From assembly GCA_964526295.1 (NCBI GenBank), contig CAZGKW010000019.1, forward strand, positions 1 through 64,000: a stretch of 64,000 nt of DNA. The letters are read 5' to 3'. This document shows positions 42,002-51,500 of this stretch, piece after piece. This stretch comes from CAZGKW01 sp964526295 (GTDB lineage Bacteria > Planctomycetota > Phycisphaerae > FEN-1346). Both the position numbers and the translations under genes were made by a program. Below the pieces are notes generated by a model. It saw only the letters and a list, made by a program, of their open reading frames with translations, ran no database searches and had not been told where the DNA came from. Each line of letters starts with the position of its first letter. Position 1 is the stretch's first letter.

Positions 42002-44008
42002 ATGTGCGGAATAGTCGGCGTTTTCAGTCTGAATGGCGCCCCGGTGCCCGAGTTCGACGCGTCGGCGGCGCTGGCGGCGCTTCGGCATCGGGGGCCCGAC
42101 GACGAGGGCCTGTTCGAGGACGGCCGCGCCATGCTCGGGGCCACCCGCCTAGCCATCATCGACCCGGCCCACGGGCAGCAGCCGGTTTCGGACGAGGCGG
42201 GCCGGTACCATCTTGTGATGAACGGCGAGATCTACGATCACGAGCCCCTGATGGCCGAGCTGAAGGCCCGCGGCCACCGGTTTCGCTCCCGGTGCGACAC
42301 CGAGGTGGCCGTCCACCTGGTCGAGGAGCAGTGGACCGGCGCCCTGGAGACGATCGACGGCCAGTTCGCCCTGGCCGCCTACGACTCGGCGGAGGGCCGC
42401 CTGATGCTGGCGCGGGACCGGATGGGCATCTCGCCGCTGTTCTACGCCCAGGCCGGCGACTGCCTCGTTTTCGCGTCGGAGATGAAAGGCATTTTCGCGA
42501 CGGGCCTGATGGAGCCGGAGCTCGACCCGCGGTCGCTCGACGCGGTGCTCCTGTTCGGGACGGTGCCGGCCCCGCGGACGATGTTCCGCGGCGTCCGGGC
42601 GCTTTGGCCCGGGCGGTATCTCGAGGTCGAAGCCGGGCGGATCTCGGAGCACGAGTACTGGGACATCCCTTACGGGCCGGCGGGAGACTATTCGCGTAAG
42701 AGCGACCGGCAATGGGCCGGGGAGCTTCGCGAGCTGCTGATGTGGGCGGCCCGGCGGCGCCTCCGGGCCGACGTGCCGGTGGGCCTGTACCTGTCGGGCG
42801 GGATCGACTCCTCGACGATCGCGGCCCTGACGGGCGACGCGGGGGACATCCGTCGGCACGTCTTCTCCATCACGTTCAACGAGCCCCGGTTCGACGAGCG
42901 GACCGAGGCGAAGTCGGTGGCGGCGTTCTTCGGCATCGACCCGCACGTGCTGGTCTACGACCAGGAGCGGCTGGCGGCCGACGTGGGACGGCTGGTCTAC
43001 CACGCCGAGCTGCCCATGGCCTCGACCGAGAGCGTGCCGCTGATGGCCCTGTCGGGTGTGGCGTCGCACGAGGTGAAGGTGGTTCTGACGGGGGAGGGCG
43101 CGGACGAGGCCCTCGGCGGCTACCACTACATGCGTTGGGAGCTGATGCGGGAGGCGGCGGGGCGAGGCATTTTCCGCCACGTTCTGGAGCGGCTGGGCCG
43201 GCGGGTGTTCGCCCGGCGGCTGGGCAAGCGGAACCCCCTGACGCCCACGCCGGAAGACCTCGCCCACGCCCACGAGATCTTCGGCTGTTGCCCGAGCGTC
43301 TACGCGACCTTCTGGGGCATCCGCCGGGTCCGGGACATGGTGTATTCGGACGACATGGCGGCGCGCCAGTCGCGCGAGTCGGACGGCGACTTCCTGGGCC
43401 TGCCCCAGGATCGCATGCGGGCGTGGGACCCGCTCCACCGCTCGCTTTACATTTCGAGCCGGGTGTTCATGACGAGCCACCTGCTGGGGGCCCGCGGCGA
43501 CCGGGCCCTGATGGCCAACAGCGTGGAGGGTCGGTACCCGTTCCTGGACCGGCAGATCCAGGAGTTCCTGGCGGGCGTGCCGCCGCTGGTCAAGACGCGG
43601 TGGAACTGCCAGAAACGGCTCCTTCGGCGGGCGATGGCGGACCGGTTGCCGCGGGACGTTATCCAGCGAACGAAGCGGGCGTTTCTGGCCCCGTTCGGAA
43701 CGCCGTTCGTCGGGGAAGGCGTCCGCGAGGAGATACGCGAGTTGGTCACACCCCAGGCGTTGGAGCGATTCGGCTACTTCGATCCCGGCAAGGTGGGACG
43801 CATCGCGTCGCGGTTGGCCGCGCTGAAGGACTCGCTGTGGCAGGAGCGGGCCGTGAAGTTCCAGTTGTCGCCGCAGATGGTCGAGACGATGCTCCTGGGG
43901 ACGGCGATGAACGCCGTCGTCACGACGCAGCTCCTTGCCGACCAAGTCGACCGGGGCATGTTCTCGCCGCAGGCGGGTGCGGCGGCGGAGCGGATGCGCG
44001 TGGCGTGA
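42002..44008 (+). CDS. asnB: Asparagine synthetase (glutamine-hydrolysing)
   Basis: A 668-residue two-domain amidotransferase that makes asparagine from aspartate, ATP and glutamine, or amidates a related acid in a biosynthetic pathway. ATG 42002 places the catalytic cysteine at residue 2 (M-C-G-I-V-G), exposed after Met removal. The N-terminal glutaminase domain contains M-N-G-E-I-Y and R-D-R-M-G-I-S-P-L-F-Y. The C-terminal ATP-pyrophosphatase domain carries the PP-loop S-G-G-I-D-S-S at 265-271 and G-E-G-A-D-E-A-L-G-G. The chain is somewhat longer than E. coli AsnB (554 residues), as is common in the AsnB/AsnO type. It stands alone between the TIGR03790-like gene and a convergent AOR gene, so ordinary asparagine synthesis is the simplest reading. 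Confidence 0.93.
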   Translation: MCGIVGVFSLNGAPVPEFDASAALAALRHRGPDDEGLFEDGRAMLGATRLAIIDPAHGQQPVSDEAGRYHLVMNGEIYDHEPLMAELKARGHRFRSRCDTEVAVHLVEEQWTGALETIDGQFALAAYDSAEGRLMLARDRMGISPLFYAQAGDCLVFASEMKGIFATGLMEPELDPRSLDAVLLFGTVPAPRTMFRGVRALWPGRYLEVEAGRISEHEYWDIPYGPAGDYSRKSDRQWAGELRELLMWAARRRLRADVPVGLYLSGGIDSSTIAALTGDAGDIRRHVFSITFNEPRFDERTEAKSVAAFFGIDPHVLVYDQERLAADVGRLVYHAELPMASTESVPLMALSGVASHEVKVVLTGEGADEALGGYHYMRWELMREAAGRGIFRHVLERLGRRVFARRLGKRNPLTPTPEDLAHAHEIFGCCPSVYATFWGIRRVRDMVYSDDMAARQSRESDGDFLGLPQDRMRAWDPLHRSLYISSRVFMTSHLLGARGDRALMANSVEGRYPFLDRQIQEFLAGVPPLVKTRWNCQKRLLRRAMADRLPRDVIQRTKRAFLAPFGTPFVGEGVREEIRELVTPQALERFGYFDPGKVGRIASRLAALKDSLWQERAVKFQLSPQMVETMLLGTAMNAVVTTQLLADQVDRGMFSPQAGAAAERMRVA

Positions 44009-44070
44009 GGCCGTCTCGGACGGTGCCGGTCGAGGCGACCCGTGCGGCGTAAGCGAGGGGCCGGGCTGCC

Positions 44071-45897
44071 TCAGGCCAGGCCCTGCTCGAACTCCGGCGG
44101 CGGCATGCCCTCGGCGTCCCAGCCCCGCCGCCGGTAGTAGAGCTCCAGCAGGGCCGCGAACTCCTCGGGGTCGACCGTCTTGCCGGCGTTTGGGCCCGTC
44201 CGCACCGGGCAGGCGCGGGCCTTGTAGGGGAGCGTGTCGTCTTTGCGGGAAACGCCGAGGCGGGCGTTGATGAGCCGGGTCAGGTTGTAGACCTCGCCGG
44301 AAAGGGCCAGCAGGTCCTCCAGCGTGGCTTCCTTGCCCGTGACGTGGGTGTAGAAGTTGGCGTAGTGCCGCTCGTTCAGGCCCAGCTCGATCCAGGGCAG
44401 CCGGCAGACGCCGAGCATGTCGAACAGGGGCCTCAGCGTCTGGTGGTAGATGACCGTGTCGACCTTCTCCTCGGGGGACCAGTCTTGGCCCTGCTCGATC
44501 TCCTTGGCGATGGTCCAGGCCCGGGTGTGGTGGGCGCCGATGTCGCTGGTGGCATAGGCCAGGGCCATCGAGACGCCGGCCCGGCTGTCGTAGGCGGACT
44601 GCTCCAGGCCCTTGACCTGGAGGACGATGCGGTCCATGGCGGGCCAGGTCTCGAGGACCCGCCGCGAGCCGTCGGCCAGAACGTCGCCGATGCCTTCCCG
44701 GAACGCGATCTTGCGGACCAGGTCGAGGACGGCGTCGGCGTCGCCCCAGGTGATGGCCTGACCGTCGAGGTCGTCGAGGGTGAGGACGCCCTGCTCGTAG
44801 CCCTCGATGACGGCGCCGACGAGGTTGCCGGTGGAGATGGTGTCGATGCCCAGCTCGTCGCACAGGCGGTTCGCGCTCAGGACGGCGCCGAAGTCGTCGA
44901 TGCCGAGGTTCGACCCGAGCATGGCGCAGGACTCGTACTCCGGCCCCTCGGTGACGGTGCCCACGTGCTTGCCCTGCTTGACGAGGCAGACGTTGCCGCA
45001 GCTCATCGAGCAGGCGAAGCAGGCCGAGTCGCCGATCTTGTACCCCTCGACCATCGTGTAGCCGTCGATCTGCTCGATGCGGGGGAAGACGGCGTCCTGG
45101 AAGTTGCGGACCGGCAGGATGCCCTTCTCGTTGGCGTACTCCATGACGTTCATCAGGCCCTGGGTCTGCCAGAGCTTGAAGAACTTATGGCCCCGCATAT
45201 ATTCGTAGGCCTCGTCGGCCTCGGCCATCAGGCGGGCCACGTCGAAGACGGGCAGGTCGCGGCTGCCCCGGACGACGATCGCCTTGAGGTCCTTCGAGCC
45301 GAGGATGGCACCGACGCCGGTGCGGCCGGCGTTGCGGGACCAGTCGGCGTTGACGCAGGCGAAGCGGACGCGGTTCTCGCCGCCGGGGCCGATGGTCGCC
45401 ACGTTGATCTGGTGGGTGCCGAGGCGCTGCTTGATGAGCCCCTCGGTCTCGAGGCACGTCTTGCCGGCCAGCTCCGGGCTCGGGACGATCGAGACCTCGT
45501 CGTCGTCGATGAAGAGGAACGAAAGCTCGGGGGCCCGGCCGACGATCGAGAGGACGTCGTGGCCGGTCTGGCGAAGCTCGATGCCGAAGCTCCCGCCCAT
45601 GGAGGAGTCGCCGTAGATGCCCGTGGCGGGCGAGATGGAAACGAATGAGTTTTTCCCCGAGGAGGGCAGGTACAGGCCCGTCAGGGGTCCGGGGGCGACG
45701 ACCAGCAGGTTCTCCGGCCCCAGCGGGTCGATACGGAAGTTGTGCCGCACCAGGTTGTCCCACACGAGCCGGGCGCCGAACCCGCGGCCGCCGACGTACC
45801 GCTCCAGGAACGCCTCGTCGAGGTCGAGCCGGTCGGCCCGGCCCGCCGAGAGGTCCACGTGGAGGTGCTTCCTGAAATAGCCGGACTTGACGGCCAT
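44071..45897 (-). CDS. aor: Tungsten-dependent aldehyde:ferredoxin oxidoreductase
   Basis: A 608-residue enzyme of the AOR family, which oxidises aldehydes to acids and reduces ferredoxin using a bis-pterin tungsten cofactor and a [4Fe-4S] cluster. The N-terminal AOR domain has G-G-R-G-F-G-A-R and P-G-P-L-T-G with G-D-S-S-M-G-G-S-F-G, the pterin-binding region. The cluster ligands C-x-x-C-x-x-x-C are at about 288-295 (C-F-A-C-S-M-S-C), with the distal Cys in L-G-V-C-R-L-P near 500. ATG 45897 follows GAGGGAG by five bases. It is 48 bases downstream of a four-cluster ferredoxin gene, the typical electron acceptor. The enzyme indicates an anaerobic or microaerobic lifestyle. No tungstate transporter or molybdopterin gene is in the window. 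Confidence 0.93.
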   Translation of the reverse strand: MAVKSGYFRKHLHVDLSAGRADRLDLDEAFLERYVGGRGFGARLVWDNLVRHNFRIDPLGPENLLVVAPGPLTGLYLPSSGKNSFVSISPATGIYGDSSMGGSFGIELRQTGHDVLSIVGRAPELSFLFIDDDEVSIVPSPELAGKTCLETEGLIKQRLGTHQINVATIGPGGENRVRFACVNADWSRNAGRTGVGAILGSKDLKAIVVRGSRDLPVFDVARLMAEADEAYEYMRGHKFFKLWQTQGLMNVMEYANEKGILPVRNFQDAVFPRIEQIDGYTMVEGYKIGDSACFACSMSCGNVCLVKQGKHVGTVTEGPEYESCAMLGSNLGIDDFGAVLSANRLCDELGIDTISTGNLVGAVIEGYEQGVLTLDDLDGQAITWGDADAVLDLVRKIAFREGIGDVLADGSRRVLETWPAMDRIVLQVKGLEQSAYDSRAGVSMALAYATSDIGAHHTRAWTIAKEIEQGQDWSPEEKVDTVIYHQTLRPLFDMLGVCRLPWIELGLNERHYANFYTHVTGKEATLEDLLALSGEVYNLTRLINARLGVSRKDDTLPYKARACPVRTGPNAGKTVDPEEFAALLELYYRRRGWDAEGMPPPEFEQGLA

Positions 45898-45945
45898 GCG
45901 AACTCCCTCTAAGAGGCGCCGGACGCGTCCGGCGGCCAATTGTGG

Positions 45946-46479
45946 CTACAGCTCTTCCTTGCCGATCTCGGCGTACTGGATGACCTTCTTCTCGCCCTTC
46001 TCCATGAACTCGATCTCCTTCATGTGGGCGTAGCTGAGGATGTTGCTCAGCCGCTTCGATTCGCCGAGGGCCTGCTCCGGGATCAGCCGCAGGGCCCCTT
46101 TGGGGCAGGTCGCGACGCATCGCGGGTCGCCGCCGCACATGTCGCACTTGATGGGCCGGTCGAGGTCGGAGTGGGCGTAGATGGCCCCGAACGGGCAGGC
46201 CTCGACGCACTTCATGCACGCCACGCACGTCTCGGTGTCCAGCTCGACGACGCCGTCGACCCGTTTCAGGGCCCCCACCGGACAGGCGTCGGCGCAGACG
46301 GGCACCTTGCACTGGCTGCACACGATGGGCATCCGGACCGCCGGGTGGGGGTAGGAGACCAGGACGCGGACGGCGCTTTTCTTGGGGTTGTTGACGCCGA
46401 AGTGCTTGATCGCACAGACGAGTTCGCACAGTCGGCAGCCGGAGCAGTTCTCCGGGATGACGGCAAGCTTCTTGGCCAT
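45946..46479 (-). CDS. Four-cluster 4Fe-4S ferredoxin, AOR partner
   Basis: A 177-residue iron-sulfur protein with sixteen cysteines in four groups: C-S-G-C-R-L-C-E-L-V-C at 12-22, then C-S-Q-C with C-A-D-A-C-P, then C-V-A-C-M-K-C-V-E-A-C-P, and C-D-M-C with C-V-A-T-C-P. This is the arrangement of HycB/DmsB-like electron-transfer subunits binding four [4Fe-4S] clusters. The C-terminal 40 residues have no cysteines and are charged. ATG 46479 follows GAGGGA. It precedes the AOR gene in the same orientation and is very probably its electron-accepting subunit, passing electrons to a ferredoxin pool or quinone. No membrane anchor is encoded next to it. Confidence 0.92.
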   Translation of the reverse strand: MAKKLAVIPENCSGCRLCELVCAIKHFGVNNPKKSAVRVLVSYPHPAVRMPIVCSQCKVPVCADACPVGALKRVDGVVELDTETCVACMKCVEACPFGAIYAHSDLDRPIKCDMCGGDPRCVATCPKGALRLIPEQALGESKRLSNILSYAHMKEIEFMEKGEKKVIQYAEIGKEEL

Positions 46480-46629
46480 GGGCGTTCCCTCGGCTCCAGA
46501 GACGACGAGCCCCGGGTCGGCAGGGCCCCCGAGGCAGGTGCTAAAGAATACGCGCGCCGAGGGCCGTCCGCAAGGGCGGACCGGGCGAAACCCGCCTGCC
46601 GCATCGGAACATCTGGCCCGCCGGTTGAC

Positions 46630-46657
46630 TTGTCGCCGATTCCGTGTACGGTAGAAT
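46630..46657 (+). promoter_or_regulatory. Promoter candidate TTGTCG-N16-TAGAAT
   Basis: In the 249-base divergent gap, TTGTCG (46630-46635, 4 of 6) lies 16 bases from TAGAAT (46652-46657, 5 of 6), directed at the ATPase gene at 46729. An overlapping TTGACT at 46625 is too far from the -10 (21 bases). Confidence 0.4.
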
Positions 46658-46728
46658 AGCAGAACACGGTCCCGCCCGGGGGCTGCCCCGCCGGGTCGGT
46701 TCCCGCAAGCCCGGCTGTGAGGGTAGGT

Positions 46729-47619
46729 GTGTACCTCGAGTTCTATCGGCTCCGCGACTTTCCGTTCTCGATGACGTGCGACCCGCGCTTCTACTTCGAG
46801 ACGCCGGCCCACGCGGAAGTCGTCGCGAACCTGCTCTACACGGTCCGGTTTCGCCGGGGCATGGTCCTGGTGACCGGTGCGGCCGGCACGGGGAAATCCT
46901 TCCTGGCGGAGGTTGCGGCGGCCCAGCTCGGGCCGGGCTGCCAGATTCTGAAGGTCGACCATCCGGTCGACTCCGGCAAGCAGCTCCTCCGGGCGGTGGC
47001 CCGGGCGATGGGGGCGGCCACGTCGCGCCAGGACGACAAGGTCGACCTCGTCGAGCAGGTCCACGACCATCTGGTCAAGTTCCACACGCGGGGTCGGCTG
47101 GTGGCCCTGGTGCTGGACGAGGCCCACGGTCTCGGCGACGACGCCCTCCAGGAGGTCCGCCTGATCTGGAACTGGGAACGCGACAGCCAGCGGCTGGTCC
47201 AGATCGTCCTGCTGGCCCAGCCGGAGCTCAGGTCGCGGCTCCGGGATCCGAGGTGGACGTCGCTCCGCCAGCGGATCGTCCTGGACTGCCACCTGCGGCC
47301 GTTCACCCCGCGAGAGACCTGCGAGTACGTCCTGCACCGGCGGCGGGTGGTCAAGGACGAGGGGTGCGCCCTGAAGTTCAGCCGGGCCGCGACCATCGCC
47401 ATCCACCGCGTGACCCGCGGAAACCCCAGGCTGATCAATGCCCTGTGCGAGAAAGCCCTGCTTGTCGGTTACGCCGACGAGACGCCGCTTATCACGGTCG
47501 AGACGATCGCGAAGGCCCTCGACGGCGGGGCCGGTCAGGCCGAGGGGCCGTGGCAGCCCGCGGCGGAGACCGCCGAGCCCCAGAAACCGGTGACGCCAAA
47601 GGTCCTCGAAGCCTCCTAG
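46729..47619 (+). CDS. ExeA-like AAA ATPase
   Basis: A 296-residue P-loop ATPase of the ExeA/MshM group. The family N-terminus (Y-x-x-F-Y-x-L-x-x-x-P-F with C-D-P-R-F-Y) is present at residues 2-24. Walker A is G-A-A-G-T-G-K-S at 50-57 and Walker B L-V-L-D-E-A-H around 127-133; L-L-A-Q-P-E-L follows as sensor region, and a helical lid domain ends near residue 265. I start at GTG 46729, six bases after GAGG; a GTG at 46717 would add four residues. ExeA relatives energise assembly of type II secretion or pilus machinery, often with a C-terminal peptidoglycan-binding domain, which is absent here. No secretion or transposition genes adjoin it, so its partner is unknown. Confidence 0.88.
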   Translation: MYLEFYRLRDFPFSMTCDPRFYFETPAHAEVVANLLYTVRFRRGMVLVTGAAGTGKSFLAEVAAAQLGPGCQILKVDHPVDSGKQLLRAVARAMGAATSRQDDKVDLVEQVHDHLVKFHTRGRLVALVLDEAHGLGDDALQEVRLIWNWERDSQRLVQIVLLAQPELRSRLRDPRWTSLRQRIVLDCHLRPFTPRETCEYVLHRRRVVKDEGCALKFSRAATIAIHRVTRGNPRLINALCEKALLVGYADETPLITVETIAKALDGGAGQAEGPWQPAAETAEPQKPVTPKVLEAS

Positions 47620-47704
47620 CGACGCTCGGCTTCCGCGGTGCCTTTGCCGCGACCCCGGCCGCGCACGTCCGACAGCCGACTTGTGGCCAGGGCCACGCCG
47701 GCCT

Positions 47705-48361
47705 TCACTTCGGCGACAGGTCCGGCAGGACCGGCTTGTCCGGGTTCTCCTTCGCCGGGGCGGGCCTCTGCCGTAGCCGCACGTCGGCCCGTTCCCAGCC
47801 CGTCCGGATGTCGTCCTTCCGCTGGAACCGGTACCACAGGATGAAGCTCTCGTCGCGGTCGGCCTTGGCGTAGTACTGGTACGCGGCCACGAACTCGCCC
47901 TTGTCGTGGACGAAGACGAGCAGCTTCATGAGGGCGGTCTGCTCGACCGTCCGGTAGAGCGACACCTCGGGCAGGGGCACGGGCGAGTTCGGGACGGGCA
48001 GGGGCGGCAGGCCCACCAGGTCGCTCTTGTACTCCGTTCCGAGCGCTCCGGAGGCCACCTCCACCACGCAGTCCGCCTCTTCGGCCGACTCCACGAGCGT
48101 CGCCCCGAGCTCCGCGAACCGGGCCCGGACGGCCACCTTCACGTAGCCCGCGTCGTAGGACTCCAGGTTTCCCGCGTCGATGAAGACCTTCCGGCCGCGG
48201 ACCTCGGGCAGCTCGATCTTCTCAATCGCCAGGTCCACCGCCCGCGACAGGAGCATCTGCTCGACGGCGGTGCGCGGCGTGGAGGAGAACGTGCGCGATG
48301 CGCAACCGACCCCGGCAAGCGCCGCCAGGGCGGCGACAGGGATCAGAACGGCCGTTCTCAC
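47705..48361 (-). CDS. Lipoprotein of unknown function, DUF6655-like
   Basis: A 218-residue protein starting at GTG 48361, eight bases after GAGGAG. The signal peptide ends at G-V-G-C-A-S, consistent with lipidation at that Cys. The mature part begins S-S-T-P-R-T-A-V-E-Q-M-L-L-S and continues with R-G-R-K-V-F-I-D-A-G-N-L-E-S-Y-D, a pattern I associate with planctomycete lipoproteins of the DUF6655 type. An alternating alpha/beta pattern (V-K-V-A-V-R-A-R-F-A-E-L-G-A-T-L-V) suggests a small Rossmann-like or FlgP/GNA1162-like envelope domain. The Pro-rich tail is probably disordered. Role unknown. It is convergent with the ExeA-like gene (85-base gap) and 210 bases downstream of the alpha-2-macroglobulin gene. 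Confidence 0.75.
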   Translation of the reverse strand: MRTAVLIPVAALAALAGVGCASRTFSSTPRTAVEQMLLSRAVDLAIEKIELPEVRGRKVFIDAGNLESYDAGYVKVAVRARFAELGATLVESAEEADCVVEVASGALGTEYKSDLVGLPPLPVPNSPVPLPEVSLYRTVEQTALMKLLVFVHDKGEFVAAYQYYAKADRDESFILWYRFQRKDDIRTGWERADVRLRQRPAPAKENPDKPVLPDLSPK

Positions 48362-48571
48362 GCGACGGACTCCTCGGTGCTGCGTTTCAGGCCGGCGGTT
48401 CGACGGGCAACAGGCCGAGGGCCACCTTACCACAGCCCGTGGGCCGCGGAAAGCGCCTTGCCCGTTTACCGGGGGGAGGTGCGGCGCCCCCCGCGAGGAG
48501 GTCTGCGAGCCGTCTGACGAACCGCTTCCTCGCTCGCGGGCGAGCGACGGGGCCGAGGGGCGAACCGCCCC

Positions 48572-51500
48572 TCAGTCCTCGATCCGGACCTTCATCTCGT
48601 CGGAGTTCGCCTTCAGCTCGGCCGCGTACATGGCGCTCGCCTTGGTGGGCAGGGCGCTGAAGCGGCCGGGGATCTCGGCCCGCATCCGGTAGGCGATGGA
48701 GTGCCGGCCCCGGGCCAGCCGCTGCACGAAGAAGGTCACCCGCTCGTCGCGCAGCTCCATGTAGGCCCTCAGGCCGTCCTCGTGGTAGCCGCTGCGGAGC
48801 TCGACCGGCTCGAAGCCGGCGGCCTTCATGTCCTCGAAGAGGATGTACTCGTAATCGTTCTTCGATTCGATTTCGAGTTCGATTTCGACCAGGTCGCCGC
48901 TCTTAAGGAGCGCCAGGTTCCGGAGCGGCCGGCGCTCGTACTTCTCGACGCGTCGCTCGACGACCTGGCCCCGCGACCCGGCGTCGGGGACCGTCTTTTC
49001 CACCGGCACGAGCTTGTAGTACTTGCGTCGGACCTTGATCTCCAGGCCCGCCCGGGTGATGGGGTCTTCGAGGGTAAAGTTCGTCAGGTACGCGTTCCAG
49101 TAGAGGGGCCCCTCGCCCCGGCGGCGCAGCTCCAGCGTGTGCTCGCCCGTCGTCACCTCCTCGGCCTCCAGGACGAGCTTGTTGTCGAACGAGAAGAGGT
49201 CCTCGGAGGTGATGCGGACCGTCTTCAGGACGTTCCCGTCGACGAGCACCTCGACGGTCATGTCGGGCTTGTGCTCGCCGGTGGCCTTCAGGTAGTCGGC
49301 GAACGCTTCGATCACGAGGGCCGTGTCGCGCGTCGAGTTCCAGTAAGTGGCGTGGCGGCGGTTGTTAAGGAGGTACTTGACGAGCCGCGAGGCCGTCCGG
49401 CCCTTCGGATTCGTCGCCGCCAGCAGCTTCAGGTAGTAGGCGTGGGCCTCGTATTCCGAGCCGTACCAGTACCACCACCAGCCCTGGTTGGGGAGCTTCA
49501 GGTACGCCGTCTGGTTCTCGTCGTCCTCGACGAGGAACTGCTCGACGTTGCGGATGAGCATGTCGCGCTGGTCGGGGTGGCCCGCCTTGTGCAGCGCCAG
49601 GCCGAACATGGCCTTCGTGTAGACCGCCAGGTGAGTCCGGTCGCGGTAGAGGAACCCCCGCATCTCGGCGTCGTCGTGCTTCTCGTCCACCAGGACCATG
49701 TAGACGAAGGCGTCGAGGTTCGTGGCCGTGGGCTTGCCCTTCCGGCCGCCCGTCTTCTCGTGGAGCCGGAGCTTGCGGACCTCCTCGGCTTGGTGCCGCT
49801 TCAGCCACCGGATGCCGCGCTCCAGGACGCCCGGCACGATGGCCACGTCGTTTTCGCGGGCGGTCTGGAGGCCGTGGACGACGACCCCGGTCGTGTGGGG
49901 CCAGGACCGCTCCTCCCGTCCGCTGAACCATCCCCATCCGCCGTCGCCGTTCTGCATGCTCGTGAGGCGTTCGACGCCCGCCTTGACCATGTTCTCGATC
50001 TTGCCCTCCTCGAAGACGGGAGAGCGGTCGACCCACTTCTCGCCGTCCCATCGTTTCTCGCCAACGAGGCGCTTCCAGTCCTTCATCCGCTTGAGGTCGT
50101 CGCCGATCTCCTGGGCGTTGAGGTTGGTGATCTTCTCCCGGACGCCCGCCAGGTCGACGTCCATCCGCATGAGGACGTTCTGCGTGATGACCGCCGGCAG
50201 GAAGCGATTGAGCGTCTGCTCGGTGCACCCGTAGGGGTACTCGGCCAGGTAGGGCAGCGCGTCGATCATGGCCATCGCCAGAGTCGGCGAGTAGCGGACC
50301 TCCAGGCGGCCCTCCTTGGGCCGCCGCTCGGCCGGCACGCGGATCGTCACCCGGTTCGCCTTCGCGTCCGGGCGGACCACTCCGCAGAAGCTCTCCGTCT
50401 TCAGCATCCCGTGGACGTACACCGGGAACCGCATCTCCATGGCGTCGGACTCTTCATCCGTCAGGGCCTTCATGCGGACGACGGCCTCGCCGGGCTCGAC
50501 GGCCTTGACCCGCCAGTCGACCCGCTCCTCGCCGCCGGCCTCGATTTCGACCGTCTTCGTTACCTTCACCAGCCGCGTGCCGTCCTCCGAGTCGGCCCGC
50601 AGGCCGACGAACTCCACCATCGGTTCCAGGATGTTTGCATCGACCTCCAGGACCACCTGGGCGGTCTTAGCGGTCTTCAAGTAGTTGTGGACGACCGCCG
50701 AGAGGACGACCTCGTCCTTCTGGACGAAGAACCGGGGGGCCTGGAGGCGGACGATGACGTTCTTCGTCGTGACGACCTCGGCGGTCCCCTCGCCGCAGCG
50801 GGTGCCGTCTCCCATCGCCCAGGCGCGGGTCTTCCAGGTGGTCAGGTCCTCGGGCATGGTCAGGGAGACCTCGGCCTCGCCCTTTTCGTCGGTCGCGAGG
50901 GCGGCGACCCAAAGGGCCGTGTCGGCGAACTGCGTCCGGACGGTCGGCTCGGCCATCTGGGGCTCGGCCGGTGCCTCGCCGCCCTTGGCGCCGGCGGCGT
51001 CGAAGGCCAGGCCTTCGGCCTCGCGCATCGCCATCCCGGGGGCCGGGGTGGCGCCCATCGGCATCGGCGCGTCAAAGGTGCGGTTCATCCCTCCGCCGCC
51101 GAGGCCGGCGCGAGGCTGCATTCGCCCTCCCCGTTGGCCCATCTGGTCGTCCAACGGCACTTCCTCCGGCACGGCGTAGCCGAAGACGCCCAGGAACGCC
51201 ATCGCCACCTCGCCCTGCCGCAGGAGCCGGTAGGTCCCCCGCGCGAGGTTCGTCTCGTGCCGCGGCCGATGGTGCCGGCGCCACTTCCAGAAGAATTCCT
51301 TGATCTCCGGCACGTTCGACCCGCCCGAGATGTACTCGACCGCTTTGTCGTAGATCGAGACGACCGTCGAGCCCTGGAACGGCTCGCCCGTCGAATCGGT
51401 CAGCTTGACCTTGACGGTCGCCTTCTCGCCGGGCTTGTATTCCTCGGCCGAGGGCGTGACCTCGACCGTGAGGGTCCGGTCCTCAGGCGGCACGACGATC

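Noticed and set aside
50210..50240. Loss of the thioester in the alpha-2-macroglobulin
   Set aside because: The motif reads C-T-E-Q, which has both the Cys and the Gln needed. It is the common bacterial C-x-E-Q form.
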